Shown here: positions 1 through 7,747 of the stretch, piece by piece
How positions within the stretch are numbered: the stretch's first letter is position 1
Layout of the letters: each line of letters begins with the position of its first letter
Origin: an uncultured Caryophanales bacterium
GTDB taxonomy: Bacteria > Bacillota_I > Bacilli_A > RF39 > UBA660
Direction of reading: 5' to 3'
Length of the DNA: 41,224 nucleotides
Assembly (NCBI GenBank): GCA_947302515.1
Contig: CAMYVT010000013.1
Coordinates: 1-41,224 of the forward strand
The notes under the pieces: model-generated
Database searches by the model: none
The model's input: the letters and a program-made list of their open reading frames with translations, nothing else
What the model was told of the DNA's origin: nothing
Position numbers and translations under genes: made by a program

Positions 1-1026
1 AAAAGAGCATTTTTAAATGGAAGAATTGATTTATTAGAAGCAGAAGCAGTAATGGATATGATTGATGCAAAAACAGAAACACAAAGAAAAATGGCAGCTA
101 ATGGTATAGATGGTAAGACATCAAATCTTATAAATGAATTAAGAAATGATATGGTTCAAATAATAAGTAATATTAATGTTAATATAGATTATCCAGAATA
201 TGATGATGTAGATATTATTACAAATGATGTATTAGTACCAAAAATTAATAAATTAAAAGAAAAAATAAAAATAATATTAAAAGAATCTGAAAACGGTAAA
301 ATAATAAAAGAAGGAATAAAAACATCCATTATAGGAAGACCTAATGTAGGAAAAAGTTCTCTTTTAAATGCTTTATTACAAGAAGATAAAGCAATAGTAA
401 CAAATATTGCTGGTACAACAAGAGATATAGTAGAAGGGCAAATTACTATAAATGGTATTTTATTAAATATGATAGATACAGCTGGAATAAGAGAAACAGA
501 AGATATAATTGAAGCAATTGGAGTAGAGAAAAGTTTAAAAATAATGGATGAAGCAGACCTAATATTACTTATGATTAATAATAATGAAGAATTATCAAAA
601 GATATAAAAGAATTATTAGAAAAAATATCTAATAGAAAATACTTAGTATTAATTAATAAAATAGATTTAGAGACTAAATTAGATAGAAAAGAATTAAAAG
701 TAGATAAAAATAAAGTAATAGAACTAAGTATTACAGAAAATAAAGGAATAGAAGAATTAAAAAGTAAAATAGTTGAAATGTTTAATCTAAATGAATTAGA
801 AACAAAAGATCCAACATATTTAAGTAATTCAAGAAGTATAAGTATATTAAAAAAATGTTTAAAAAGAGTAGAAGATATAGAAAAATCATTAAAAGATAAT
901 ATGCCAATAGATATGATTGAATTAGATATAAAGAGTATTTGGGAGGAATTAGGTACAATAAATGGTTCAACCTATGAAGAAGAATTATTAGATGAAATGT
1001 TTAGTAGATTTTGTTTAGGAAAATAA
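1..1026 (+). CDS. mnmE: tRNA modification GTPase MnmE, 5'-truncated by window
   Basis: The reading frame is open from base 1, so the N-terminal formyl-tetrahydrofolate-binding domain lies outside the window. MnmE works with MnmG to install (carboxymethyl)aminomethyl groups on U34 of tRNA wobble positions. The first residues, KRAFLNGRIDLLEAEAV, are the classic MnmE helical-domain signature. The G domain follows with Walker A GRPNVGKSS (about bases 334-360), switch motif AGTTRD, DTAGIRE and NKID. The protein ends in CLGK, the conserved C-terminal C(I/L)GK motif carrying the functionally important Cys. mnmG follows after 13 nt, the usual partner arrangement near oriC. Confidence 0.98.
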   Translation, partial: KRAFLNGRIDLLEAEAVMDMIDAKTETQRKMAANGIDGKTSNLINELRNDMVQIISNINVNIDYPEYDDVDIITNDVLVPKINKLKEKIKIILKESENGKIIKEGIKTSIIGRPNVGKSSLLNALLQEDKAIVTNIAGTTRDIVEGQITINGILLNMIDTAGIRETEDIIEAIGVEKSLKIMDEADLILLMINNNEELSKDIKELLEKISNRKYLVLINKIDLETKLDRKELKVDKNKVIELSITENKGIEELKSKIVEMFNLNELETKDPTYLSNSRSISILKKCLKRVEDIEKSLKDNMPIDMIELDIKSIWEELGTINGSTYEEELLDEMFSRFCLGK

Positions 1027-1039
1027 AGAAGGTGAAAAA

Positions 1040-2908
1040 ATGGTAGATATTATAGTAGTAGGTGGAGGACATGCTGGATGTGAAGCAGCCTATGCATCAG
1101 CTAAAAAAGGCCACAAAACTCTATTAATAACAAGTAATTTAAAGAATATTGCAGATATGCCATGTAATCCACATATTGGAGGTAGTGCTAAAGGTATTGT
1201 AGTACGCGAAATCGATGCTTTAGGAGGAATAATGGGTAAAGTAGCCGATAAAACACACCTTCAAATAAAAATGTTAAATAGTGCAAAAGGACCAGCAGTC
1301 CAGTCACTTAGAGCTCAAGGAGATAAAATAGCTTATCCTGAAGAAATGTTAAAAACACTAAAGTCATTACCCAATCTAGAAATAAAAGAAGCAATGGTAG
1401 AAGATCTAATAGTAGAAGATAAGACAGTAAGAGGAGTAATATTAGAAAACAATGAAAAAATAGAATCTAAAATAGTAATATTAACTACAGGAACATATTT
1501 AAAAGCAGATATCTTAGTAGGTAACACTAGAACAAGACAAGGTCCACACGGAGAAAAACCTTCTCTTCATTTAAGTGATAAATTAAGAGAATATGGTTTT
1601 GAAATAAAAAGATTAAAAACAGGAACTCCTCAAAGAATAGATAGAAAAACAATAGATTTTTCAAAGACAAGAGTAGAACCTGGAGATGATAAATATCTAA
1701 CATTTAGTTTTGATTTAGAACCACTTTATAAAATAGAAGATCAAATTCCATGTCATCTAACTTATACAACAGAAGAAACACATAGAATTATAAGAGAAAA
1801 TTTAAATAAATCTTCAATGTATGGAGCATTAGATGATATAGAAGGAATAGGTCCAAGATATTGTCCATCAATAGAAGATAAAGTAGTAAGATTTAAAGAT
1901 AAAGAAAGACATCAATTATTTATTGAACCAGAAAGTAGATATTATGATGATATGTATTTACAAGGTTTTTCTACATCTATGCCTCCAGAAGTACAAGAAT
2001 TAATGGTACATTCACTTCCAGGATTTGAAAATGCTAAAATACTAAAATATGGTTATGCTATAGAATATGATGCAATATATCCAACTCAATTAAAAGCATC
2101 ATTAGAAACAAAAATATTAGAAAACTTATTCACAGCAGGTCAAATAAATGGAACAAGTGGTTATGAAGAAGCAGCTTGTCAAGGATTAATGGCTGGAATA
2201 AATGCAAGTTTAAAATTAGAAGGAAAAGAACCATTAGTATTAAAAAGAAATGAAGCATATATTGGAGTTTTAATAGATGATTTGATTACTAAAGGAATAA
2301 GAGATCCATATAGATTATTAACAAGTAGAGCAGAATTCCGTCTATTACTAAGAAGTGATAATGCTGATCAAAGACTAAGAAGATATGGATATAAAGTAGG
2401 TCTAATAGATGAAGAACAAATATCTAGATTAAATAAAAAAGAACAAGATATTAAAGAGTGTTTAGAATGGTGCACAGAGCAAAAATTAAAAGTCACAAAA
2501 GAAGTAGAAAAAAAGTTTATAGCTAATAATTATTCTGTACCAAACGCAACATTATCATTCAAACAATTACTAGAAAGACCAGAAATAACAGTAAAATTCT
2601 TAGAACAATTTAAAGAATTCCCATATAATGAAGAAATAAAAGAACAAGTAGAAATATATCTAAAATATAAAGGATATATAGAAAAATCATATAAAGAAGC
2701 AGAAAAAATGTTAAAACTAGAAAAGAAAAAAATACCTGCAGATATTGATTACGATAAAGTAAATAATATTGCAAGTGAGGCAAGACAAAAACTAAAAGAA
2801 GTAAGACCAACAACTATAGCTCAAGCAATAAGAATCAGTGGAGTAAACCCTTCAGATATATCAATTCTTTCTGTATACTTGAAAAAGGAGTATGGAAAAG
2901 ATGAATAA
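1040..2908 (+). CDS. mnmG: tRNA uridine-5-carboxymethylaminomethyl modification enzyme MnmG (GidA)
   Basis: FAD-dependent partner of MnmE in wobble-uridine modification. The 622-aa length is normal for the family. The N-terminal dinucleotide-binding motif GGGHAG sits at residues 8-13, followed by GidA signatures PCNPHIGG and KGIVVREIDALGG near residues 41-65. The conserved GQINGTSGYEEAA block is near residues 367-380, and the C-terminal helical MnmE-binding domain ends in GVNPSDISIL. The ribosome binding site AAGGTGA lies just before ATG. Its 3' end overlaps the next gene, pointing to an mnmE-mnmG-rsmG operon. Confidence 0.99.
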   Translation: MVDIIVVGGGHAGCEAAYASAKKGHKTLLITSNLKNIADMPCNPHIGGSAKGIVVREIDALGGIMGKVADKTHLQIKMLNSAKGPAVQSLRAQGDKIAYPEEMLKTLKSLPNLEIKEAMVEDLIVEDKTVRGVILENNEKIESKIVILTTGTYLKADILVGNTRTRQGPHGEKPSLHLSDKLREYGFEIKRLKTGTPQRIDRKTIDFSKTRVEPGDDKYLTFSFDLEPLYKIEDQIPCHLTYTTEETHRIIRENLNKSSMYGALDDIEGIGPRYCPSIEDKVVRFKDKERHQLFIEPESRYYDDMYLQGFSTSMPPEVQELMVHSLPGFENAKILKYGYAIEYDAIYPTQLKASLETKILENLFTAGQINGTSGYEEAACQGLMAGINASLKLEGKEPLVLKRNEAYIGVLIDDLITKGIRDPYRLLTSRAEFRLLLRSDNADQRLRRYGYKVGLIDEEQISRLNKKEQDIKECLEWCTEQKLKVTKEVEKKFIANNYSVPNATLSFKQLLERPEITVKFLEQFKEFPYNEEIKEQVEIYLKYKGYIEKSYKEAEKMLKLEKKKIPADIDYDKVNNIASEARQKLKEVRPTTIAQAIRISGVNPSDISILSVYLKKEYGKDE

Positions 2909-3536
2909 AGAAGAATTTATTAAATATTTAAAAGAAATAAATATAAATATAACACAAGAACAATTAGAACAATTAGATAAGTTTTATAATTTAATGATAG
3001 AGTGGAATAAAAAAATTAATTTAACAAGAATTACTGAAGAAAAAGAAGTATATTTAAAACACTTTTATGATAGTTTAACTTTAAATAAAGTAGTTAATTT
3101 AAAAGAAGTAGATACATTATGTGATATAGGTACAGGAGCAGGATTTCCCGGAATAGTATTAAAAATAGTCTTTCCAAATTTAAAAGTAACTTTAATAGAT
3201 TCTCTTCAAAAAAGAGTGAATTACTTAAATGAGGTAATAAGAGAATTAAAATTAAAAGATATAGAAGCAATACATTCTAGAGGAGAAGATTATAAAGGAA
3301 GTTTTGATCTAGTAACAAGTAGAGCTGTAGCAAACATTGAAAAACTAGTTAATTATACAATGCATCTAGTATCAAAAGATGGAATATTTGTTGCTATGAA
3401 AGGAAACATTGAAGACGAATTAACAGAAGAAGTAAAAAGAAAACTATCACATAAATATACAATTATAAAAACAGAAAAATTTAAACTACCAATAGAAGAA
3501 AGCGGTAGATGCTTAGTCGTAATGAAAAATAGATAA
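2901..3536 (+). CDS. rsmG: 16S rRNA m7G527 methyltransferase RsmG (GidB)
   Basis: S-adenosylmethionine-dependent methyltransferase of 16S rRNA G527; loss of such enzymes gives low-level streptomycin resistance in other bacteria. The SAM motif DIGTGAGFPG and the following LIDSLQKRVNYLNEV are clear, and the VTSRAVANIEKL segment is typical. Two ATGs are possible: 2892 is only 1 nt from GGAG (2887-2890), whereas 2901 has a 10-nt spacing, so 2901 is preferred. Either start overlaps the end of mnmG, suggesting translational coupling. A strong terminator begins at its stop codon, ending the mnmE-mnmG-rsmG operon. Confidence 0.97.
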   Translation: MNKEEFIKYLKEININITQEQLEQLDKFYNLMIEWNKKINLTRITEEKEVYLKHFYDSLTLNKVVNLKEVDTLCDIGTGAGFPGIVLKIVFPNLKVTLIDSLQKRVNYLNEVIRELKLKDIEAIHSRGEDYKGSFDLVTSRAVANIEKLVNYTMHLVSKDGIFVAMKGNIEDELTEEVKRKLSHKYTIIKTEKFKLPIEESGRCLVVMKNR

Positions 3537-3563
3537 AAGTATGTATTTTTACATACTTTTTCT
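3535..3563 (+). terminator. Rho-independent terminator after rsmG
   Basis: An 11-bp perfect stem (3535-3545 with 3550-3560), TTTT loop and T-tract; it overlaps the rsmG stop codon. Confidence 0.9.
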
Positions 3564-3564
3564 A

Positions 3565-3593
3565 TTGAAAGAAAAAGAAAAATCAGATATAAT
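3565..3593 (+). promoter_or_regulatory. Promoter of the noc-like gene
   Basis: TTGAAA at 3565-3570, a 17-bp spacer, and TATAAT at 3588-3593: a near-consensus housekeeping promoter directly after the rsmG terminator. Confidence 0.85.
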
Positions 3594-3637
3594 GTTAACA
3601 TAGGAAGACTATAAAAAGAATGAAATGAGGGATTGTC

Positions 3638-4966
3638 ATGTACGAAGGTTATGAAGAAAAAGACGAAGTTGTTCAATTATATTTAGACGATATCATTCCA
3701 AATAGATTTCAACCACGTGAAGTGTTTGATGAAAAAGCATTAAAAGAATTAGCTGTATCTATTAAAGAACATGGAGTAATACAACCAATTATAGTTAGAA
3801 ATGTTAATGGTAAATATGAAATAATTGCAGGAGAAAGAAGATATAAAGCATCTGCTCTAGCAGGACTTACAAAAATTCCAGCAATTATTAGAAATTTAGA
3901 TGATAAAGAAAGCTCTAAAGTAGCATTACTTGAAAATCTACAAAGAAGAAACTTAAATCCAATAGAAGAAGCAAGAACATATCAAAAAATATTAGAGTTA
4001 GATCAAATGACTCAAGAAGAACTTGCAAAAACAATGGGTAAAAGTCAATCTGCTGTAGCAAATAAAATTAGATTATTATCATTACCAGAAGAAATACAAG
4101 ACTCGCTGTTAAAAGAAAGAATATCTGAAAGACATGCCAGAGCATTACTTTCAGTACCAGATCAAACAGCACAAAAAGAATTAATGGATAAGGTAATACT
4201 TACAAAAATGAGTGTTAGAGCATTAGAAGAAGAAATACAAAGACAATATCCAAAAGAAAAAGCATTTAAAGAAGAACCAACACCTGCAAATATAGATACA
4301 ACAAATGGATTTTTAAATACAACACCACTAACTCCAACAGCTGGAACAGTAGAAGAAGAATCATCAAATTATGGAAAAGTTATTATTGCACCTCCAAGTG
4401 AGGATAATGATGATAACGAAGATATTAATGAAGAAGATAAAGAAGAAACAGTTGAGGAGGGTAAACCTATGAGTAGATTCGTTAATTACGGAGAGATAGG
4501 TAAAGATGTTGATAGTAGTATAGGTATGAACGGAGAAAAAATACCAGAGACATCAAATAACTTTAATGTTGATATAAATGAAATAAAGAAAAATGCTACA
4601 GATATTAAACCTGCATCTTCAGGAGCAGCATTAGATAATATGTTAAATATTCAAACATCTGCTCAAGTACCATTAAGTAAAGAAGAAAGAAAGCAAAAAG
4701 AAGATTATTTCACTTTACCAGATTTACCTTCAATAAAAGTAGAAGAAGAAAAAGGACCTGTAGTACCAATAAAACCAAATATAATGAATGATGAATCAGT
4801 AATTCCATCAGAATTTAAATCTGAAGAATTATCATCAACAGATGAAGCGGTAAATAAGATTAAAAATCTTGTAGAAGAAATAAAAAGTCAAGGAATAAGC
4901 ATTAATGCAGATGAAATGAATTTTCCTAAATCATATCAAATTATTATTAAGATTGATAAAGAATAA
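3638..4966 (+). CDS. noc: Noc-like ParB/CTPase-family nucleoid protein with long acidic C-terminal extension
   Basis: ParB-superfamily DNA-binding CTPase in the usual noc position between rsmG and parA. The N-terminal ParB domain carries the CTP-binding motif GERRYKA at residues 65-71, LENLQRRNLNPIEEA near 98-112, and a helix-turn-helix MTQEELAKTMGKSQSAVANK at about 124-143. The start follows GAGGG with 6-nt spacing. At 442 aa it is much longer than a typical Noc (about 280-290 aa): after about residue 205 comes an acidic, low-complexity linker and a short folded-looking tail ending YQIIIKIDKE. The basic amphipathic N-terminal helix that anchors B. subtilis Noc to the membrane is not evident; the N-terminus here is acidic. 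It also lacks the GKGL ParA-contact motif seen in the second paralogue. It is a separate transcription unit, flanked by terminators. Confidence 0.85.
   Translation: MYEGYEEKDEVVQLYLDDIIPNRFQPREVFDEKALKELAVSIKEHGVIQPIIVRNVNGKYEIIAGERRYKASALAGLTKIPAIIRNLDDKESSKVALLENLQRRNLNPIEEARTYQKILELDQMTQEELAKTMGKSQSAVANKIRLLSLPEEIQDSLLKERISERHARALLSVPDQTAQKELMDKVILTKMSVRALEEEIQRQYPKEKAFKEEPTPANIDTTNGFLNTTPLTPTAGTVEEESSNYGKVIIAPPSEDNDDNEDINEEDKEETVEEGKPMSRFVNYGEIGKDVDSSIGMNGEKIPETSNNFNVDINEIKKNATDIKPASSGAALDNMLNIQTSAQVPLSKEERKQKEDYFTLPDLPSIKVEEEKGPVVPIKPNIMNDESVIPSEFKSEELSSTDEAVNKIKNLVEEIKSQGISINADEMNFPKSYQIIIKIDKE
4454..4471 (+). promoter_or_regulatory. Strong in-frame internal ribosome binding site and ATG inside noc
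   Basis: GAGGAGGG at 4454-4461 lies 7 nt before ATG 4469, which is codon 278 of the noc frame. The SD is written with GAG GAG GGT codons although GAA and GGA dominate around it. Initiation here would yield a separate 165-aa C-terminal protein. The site is visible; its use is inference. Confidence 0.5.
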
Positions 4967-4993
4967 AAAAGTAGATTTAAATCTACTTTTTTT
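4965..4993 (+). terminator. Terminator after noc
   Basis: Near-perfect palindrome: AAAAAAGTAGA (4965-4975) pairs with TCTACTTTTTT (4982-4992), and a T-tract follows. Confidence 0.88.
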
Positions 4994-5003
4994 ATTAAAA
5001 TCA

Positions 5004-5032
5004 TTTAAAAAAACAAGAATATTTGATACAAT
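5004..5032 (+). promoter_or_regulatory. Promoter of parA-parB operon
   Basis: TTTAAA at 5004-5009, 17-bp spacer, and extended -10 TGATACAAT (TACAAT 5027-5032). Confidence 0.7.
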
Positions 5033-5061
5033 AAATTAGTAATATGAAAATGGGTGATTAG

Positions 5062-5856
5062 ATGGGAAAGGTTATATCATTAGTAAATCAAAAAGGTGGA
5101 GTTGGCAAGACTACAACTAGTATAAATCTTTCTGCATCATTAGCAGTATTAGGTAAAAAAGTACTATTAATAGACTTAGATCCTCAAGGAAATACAACTA
5201 CTGGTGTAGGAATTAACAAAGGTGAAATAGAAAGAAGTATATGTGATGTTTTAGCAGGAGATTGTACAGTCAAAGATGCAATGATTAAAACTAAATATAA
5301 TGAATTATATGTTTTACCTGCAACGATAAATTTAGCAGGAATAGAATATGAATTAGCAGATAAAGGCAGTGCAGAAATTAACTTTAAAAAAGGAGAACAA
5401 TTAAAAAATTGTCTAAGTGATGTAAGAGAAGAGTTTGATTATATTATAATTGATTGTCCTCCATCACTATCAAAGATAGCAACAAATGCTTTAGCTGCAT
5501 CAAATTCAGTAATAATCCCAGTGCAATGTGAATTCTTTGCACTAGAAGGAATTACGCAATTATTAAAAACAATTATGATTGCTCAAAAAACATTAAATCC
5601 TACATTAGATATAGAAGGGGTTTTACTAACAATGTTAGATTCAAGAACAAATTTAGGATTTGAAGTAGTAGAAGATATAAGAAGTTTCTTTAAAGAAAAA
5701 GTATATAATACAATAATTCCTAGATTAGTAAAATTAACAGAGGCTCCATCACACGGAGAACCAATTATTGTATATGATCCAAAAAGTAGAGGATCAGAAG
5801 CATATCTCAATCTAGCAAAGGAAGTGATTGAAAGAAATGGAAACGAACAATATTAG
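5062..5856 (+). CDS. parA: Chromosome partitioning ATPase ParA/Soj
   Basis: Deviant Walker-A P-loop ATPase that binds nucleoid DNA when ATP-bound dimeric and works with ParB on origin segregation; in Firmicutes it also regulates DnaA. The 264-aa protein opens with VNQKGGVGKTT at residues 8-18, whose signature Lys is K11. LLIDLDPQGN follows near 36-45 and IIDCPPSL near 130-137. This is the short chromosomal Soj form without an N-terminal HTH. It is expressed from its own promoter after the noc terminator and overlaps parB by about 20 nt. Confidence 0.98.
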   Translation: MGKVISLVNQKGGVGKTTTSINLSASLAVLGKKVLLIDLDPQGNTTTGVGINKGEIERSICDVLAGDCTVKDAMIKTKYNELYVLPATINLAGIEYELADKGSAEINFKKGEQLKNCLSDVREEFDYIIIDCPPSLSKIATNALAASNSVIIPVQCEFFALEGITQLLKTIMIAQKTLNPTLDIEGVLLTMLDSRTNLGFEVVEDIRSFFKEKVYNTIIPRLVKLTEAPSHGEPIIVYDPKSRGSEAYLNLAKEVIERNGNEQY

Positions 5857-6745
5857 TGAAAGTGGAATTCCAAGAAGAAGAGCATTAGGAAAAGGACTAG
5901 AAGAATTATTTAATAGTGAAGTATTAGATTATAGTACTGTAGAGGAAAGAATAGTAAAAGAAACTCCAAAAGAAGAAATAGTTAATGTTAAACTAAATGA
6001 GTTAAGACCAAATCCATATCAACCAAGAAAGGTATTTGATGAAGAAGCCTTAAAAGAATTATCAGATTCAATTAAAGAACATGGAGTATTTCAACCAATT
6101 ATTGTTAAAAGATCTATTAAAGGATATGAAATAATTGCAGGAGAAAGAAGAGTAAAAGCATCTGAAATGGCAGGACTAGAAGAAATTCCAGCAATTATTA
6201 GAGATTTTAGTGATAATGAAATGATGGAAATAGCTCTTCTAGAAAACTTACAAAGAGAAAATTTAACAGCAATAGAAGAAGCTAATGCATATAAAAAATT
6301 ACAAGAAACATTAGCTATAACACAAGAAGAATTAGCAAAAAGATTAGGTAAAAGTAGAAGTCATATTACCAATATGATAGGATTATTAAATTTACCAGAA
6401 GAAATACAAGATGAAATAAATAGTAAGAATATATCAATGGGTCATGCAAGAGTATTAAGTAAATTAGATAATATAGAGCAACAAAGAGAATTAACAAATA
6501 AAATAATTGGTGAAGGAATTAGTGTAAGAGAATTAGAAGAGTTAGCAAAAACTCCAGTAATTACAAGAACTAATCCTCAAAAAAGAAAAAAAGAACCAAA
6601 TGAATATGAATATTTAGAAGAAGAATTAAGCGAAATATTAGGTACAAAAGTATCAATAAAAAAGAATAAAATAGAAATAAGTTTTGTTAATAATAATGAT
6701 TTAAATAGAATATTAGAACAATTAAATATAGAGGTAGGTAGATAG
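5837..6745 (+). CDS. parB: Chromosome partitioning CTPase ParB/Spo0J
   Basis: Loads at parS and spreads along DNA as a CTP-dependent clamp, recruiting ParA and SMC. The N-terminal RRRALGKGLEEL (residues 13-24) is the ParA-stimulating motif. GERRVKA (102-108) is the CTP motif, and TQEELAKRLGKSRSHITN forms the HTH; the C-terminal about 45 residues form the ParB dimerisation domain. The frame could begin at TTG 5828, but that is only 3 nt from the GGAAG SD. ATG 5837 has a 12-nt spacing and is preferred with moderate confidence. It overlaps parA and is followed immediately by mscS. Confidence 0.97.
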   Translation: METNNISESGIPRRRALGKGLEELFNSEVLDYSTVEERIVKETPKEEIVNVKLNELRPNPYQPRKVFDEEALKELSDSIKEHGVFQPIIVKRSIKGYEIIAGERRVKASEMAGLEEIPAIIRDFSDNEMMEIALLENLQRENLTAIEEANAYKKLQETLAITQEELAKRLGKSRSHITNMIGLLNLPEEIQDEINSKNISMGHARVLSKLDNIEQQRELTNKIIGEGISVRELEELAKTPVITRTNPQKRKKEPNEYEYLEEELSEILGTKVSIKKNKIEISFVNNNDLNRILEQLNIEVGR

Positions 6746-6746
6746 T

Positions 6747-7562
6747 ATGGAAGTTCATATAGGAGAAATAACTATTGACCTTCTAAAAATAATTACACCA
6801 ATAGTATATATATTAATTGGAGTAATAGTTTTTGAAATGTTTAAAAGAATAGTAACAAAACTAACAACTAGTAAAAGAAAACTAAAATTAACACAAATTC
6901 AAAGAATAAAAACAATAAGAAGTTTAATAGTAAACATTATAAAATATATAATTATTATATTAGTAATATTAGCCATTCTGTCATCGTTTGGAATTAATGT
7001 TAAATCAATCTTAGCAGGTTTAGGAATAACTACAGCAATTATAGGTTTAGCATTCCAAGACTTGGCAAAAGATTTAATAGCAGGATTTTCTATTATAACT
7101 GAAGGAGAATATGAAGTAGGAGATACTATTGAAGTAGCAGGCTTTATGGGAGAAGTAGTTTCTTTAGGGTTAAGAACTACAAGAATAAGAAACTATAAAG
7201 GAGCCACAAAAATAATATCAAATCATTATATGGATGATGTTATTAATTATAGTGCTAATAACACTTTAGCTGTAGTAGATGTTGGAATAGCATATGAAAA
7301 TAACGAAAAAGAAATAGATGAGACTCTAGAAAAATTATTCAAGAGATTAAATGGTAATATTCCAGACGCCGTAGGAGAACTAGAGTGTTGGGGAGTAAAT
7401 GAATTATCAGATTCTTCAGTAGTATATAGAATTGTTGTAGAAGTAAAACCTGCAAAACATATAGCTGTAGAAAGATTTTTAAGAAAAGAAATAAAGAAAG
7501 AATTTGATAAAAACAATATAAAAATACCATATACACAAATTGAGGTGCACAATGGAAAATAA
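6747..7562 (+). CDS. Small-conductance mechanosensitive channel, MscS family
   Basis: Membrane channel expected to open under hypo-osmotic stress and release solutes. Three hydrophobic segments lie near residues 10-30, 55-80 and 84-112. The third, GITTAIIGLAFQDLAKDL, is the pore-lining MscS TM3 motif. It is followed by a beta-domain with VGDTIEVAGFMGEV and an alpha/beta C-terminal domain. The 271-aa length matches B. subtilis YkuT-type MscS. It starts 1 nt after the parB stop and overlaps the DUF951 gene, as an MscS gene and DUF951 gene neighbour the par genes in other Bacilli. Confidence 0.95.
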   Translation: MEVHIGEITIDLLKIITPIVYILIGVIVFEMFKRIVTKLTTSKRKLKLTQIQRIKTIRSLIVNIIKYIIIILVILAILSSFGINVKSILAGLGITTAIIGLAFQDLAKDLIAGFSIITEGEYEVGDTIEVAGFMGEVVSLGLRTTRIRNYKGATKIISNHYMDDVINYSANNTLAVVDVGIAYENNEKEIDETLEKLFKRLNGNIPDAVGELECWGVNELSDSSVVYRIVVEVKPAKHIAVERFLRKEIKKEFDKNNIKIPYTQIEVHNGK

Positions 7563-7737
7563 TAATTATGGTTTAGGAACAATAGTTATCATGAAGAAAC
7601 AACACCCATGTGGAACAAACGAATGGGAAATTGTTCGTGTAGGAGCAGATATTAAAATAAAATGTTTAAACTGTGGTAGAACAGTTCTTATTCCAAGAGT
7701 AGAATTTAATAAGAAACTAAAGAAAATAAAGGAATAG
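7552..7737 (+). CDS. DUF951 family small protein (YyzM-like)
   Basis: A 61-aa protein with HPCGTNEWEIVRVGADIKIKC and CLNCGRTVLIPR: a conserved DUF951 pattern with three Cys and one His that may bind a metal. Function is unknown. The frame opens at TTG 7540, but GAGGTG (7542-7547) points to ATG 7552, which overlaps the mscS end. In B. subtilis the DUF951 gene yyzM sits next to ychF in the same chromosomal neighbourhood, so the context fits. Confidence 0.9.
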   Translation: MENNNYGLGTIVIMKKQHPCGTNEWEIVRVGADIKIKCLNCGRTVLIPRVEFNKKLKKIKE

Positions 7738-7747
7738 GGAGGATAAT

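Noticed and set aside
3143..3156. ATTTCCCGGAATAG in rsmG as a Noc-binding site
   Set aside because: It fits 11 of 14 positions of ATTTCCCGGGAAAT but encodes the conserved GFPG of RsmG, so chance plus codon constraint is sufficient.
3714..3719. CACGTG in the noc 5' region as a parS site
   Set aside because: Only about 9 of 16 bases fit the parS palindrome TGTTTCACGTGAAACA and the bases encode the conserved QPRE block.
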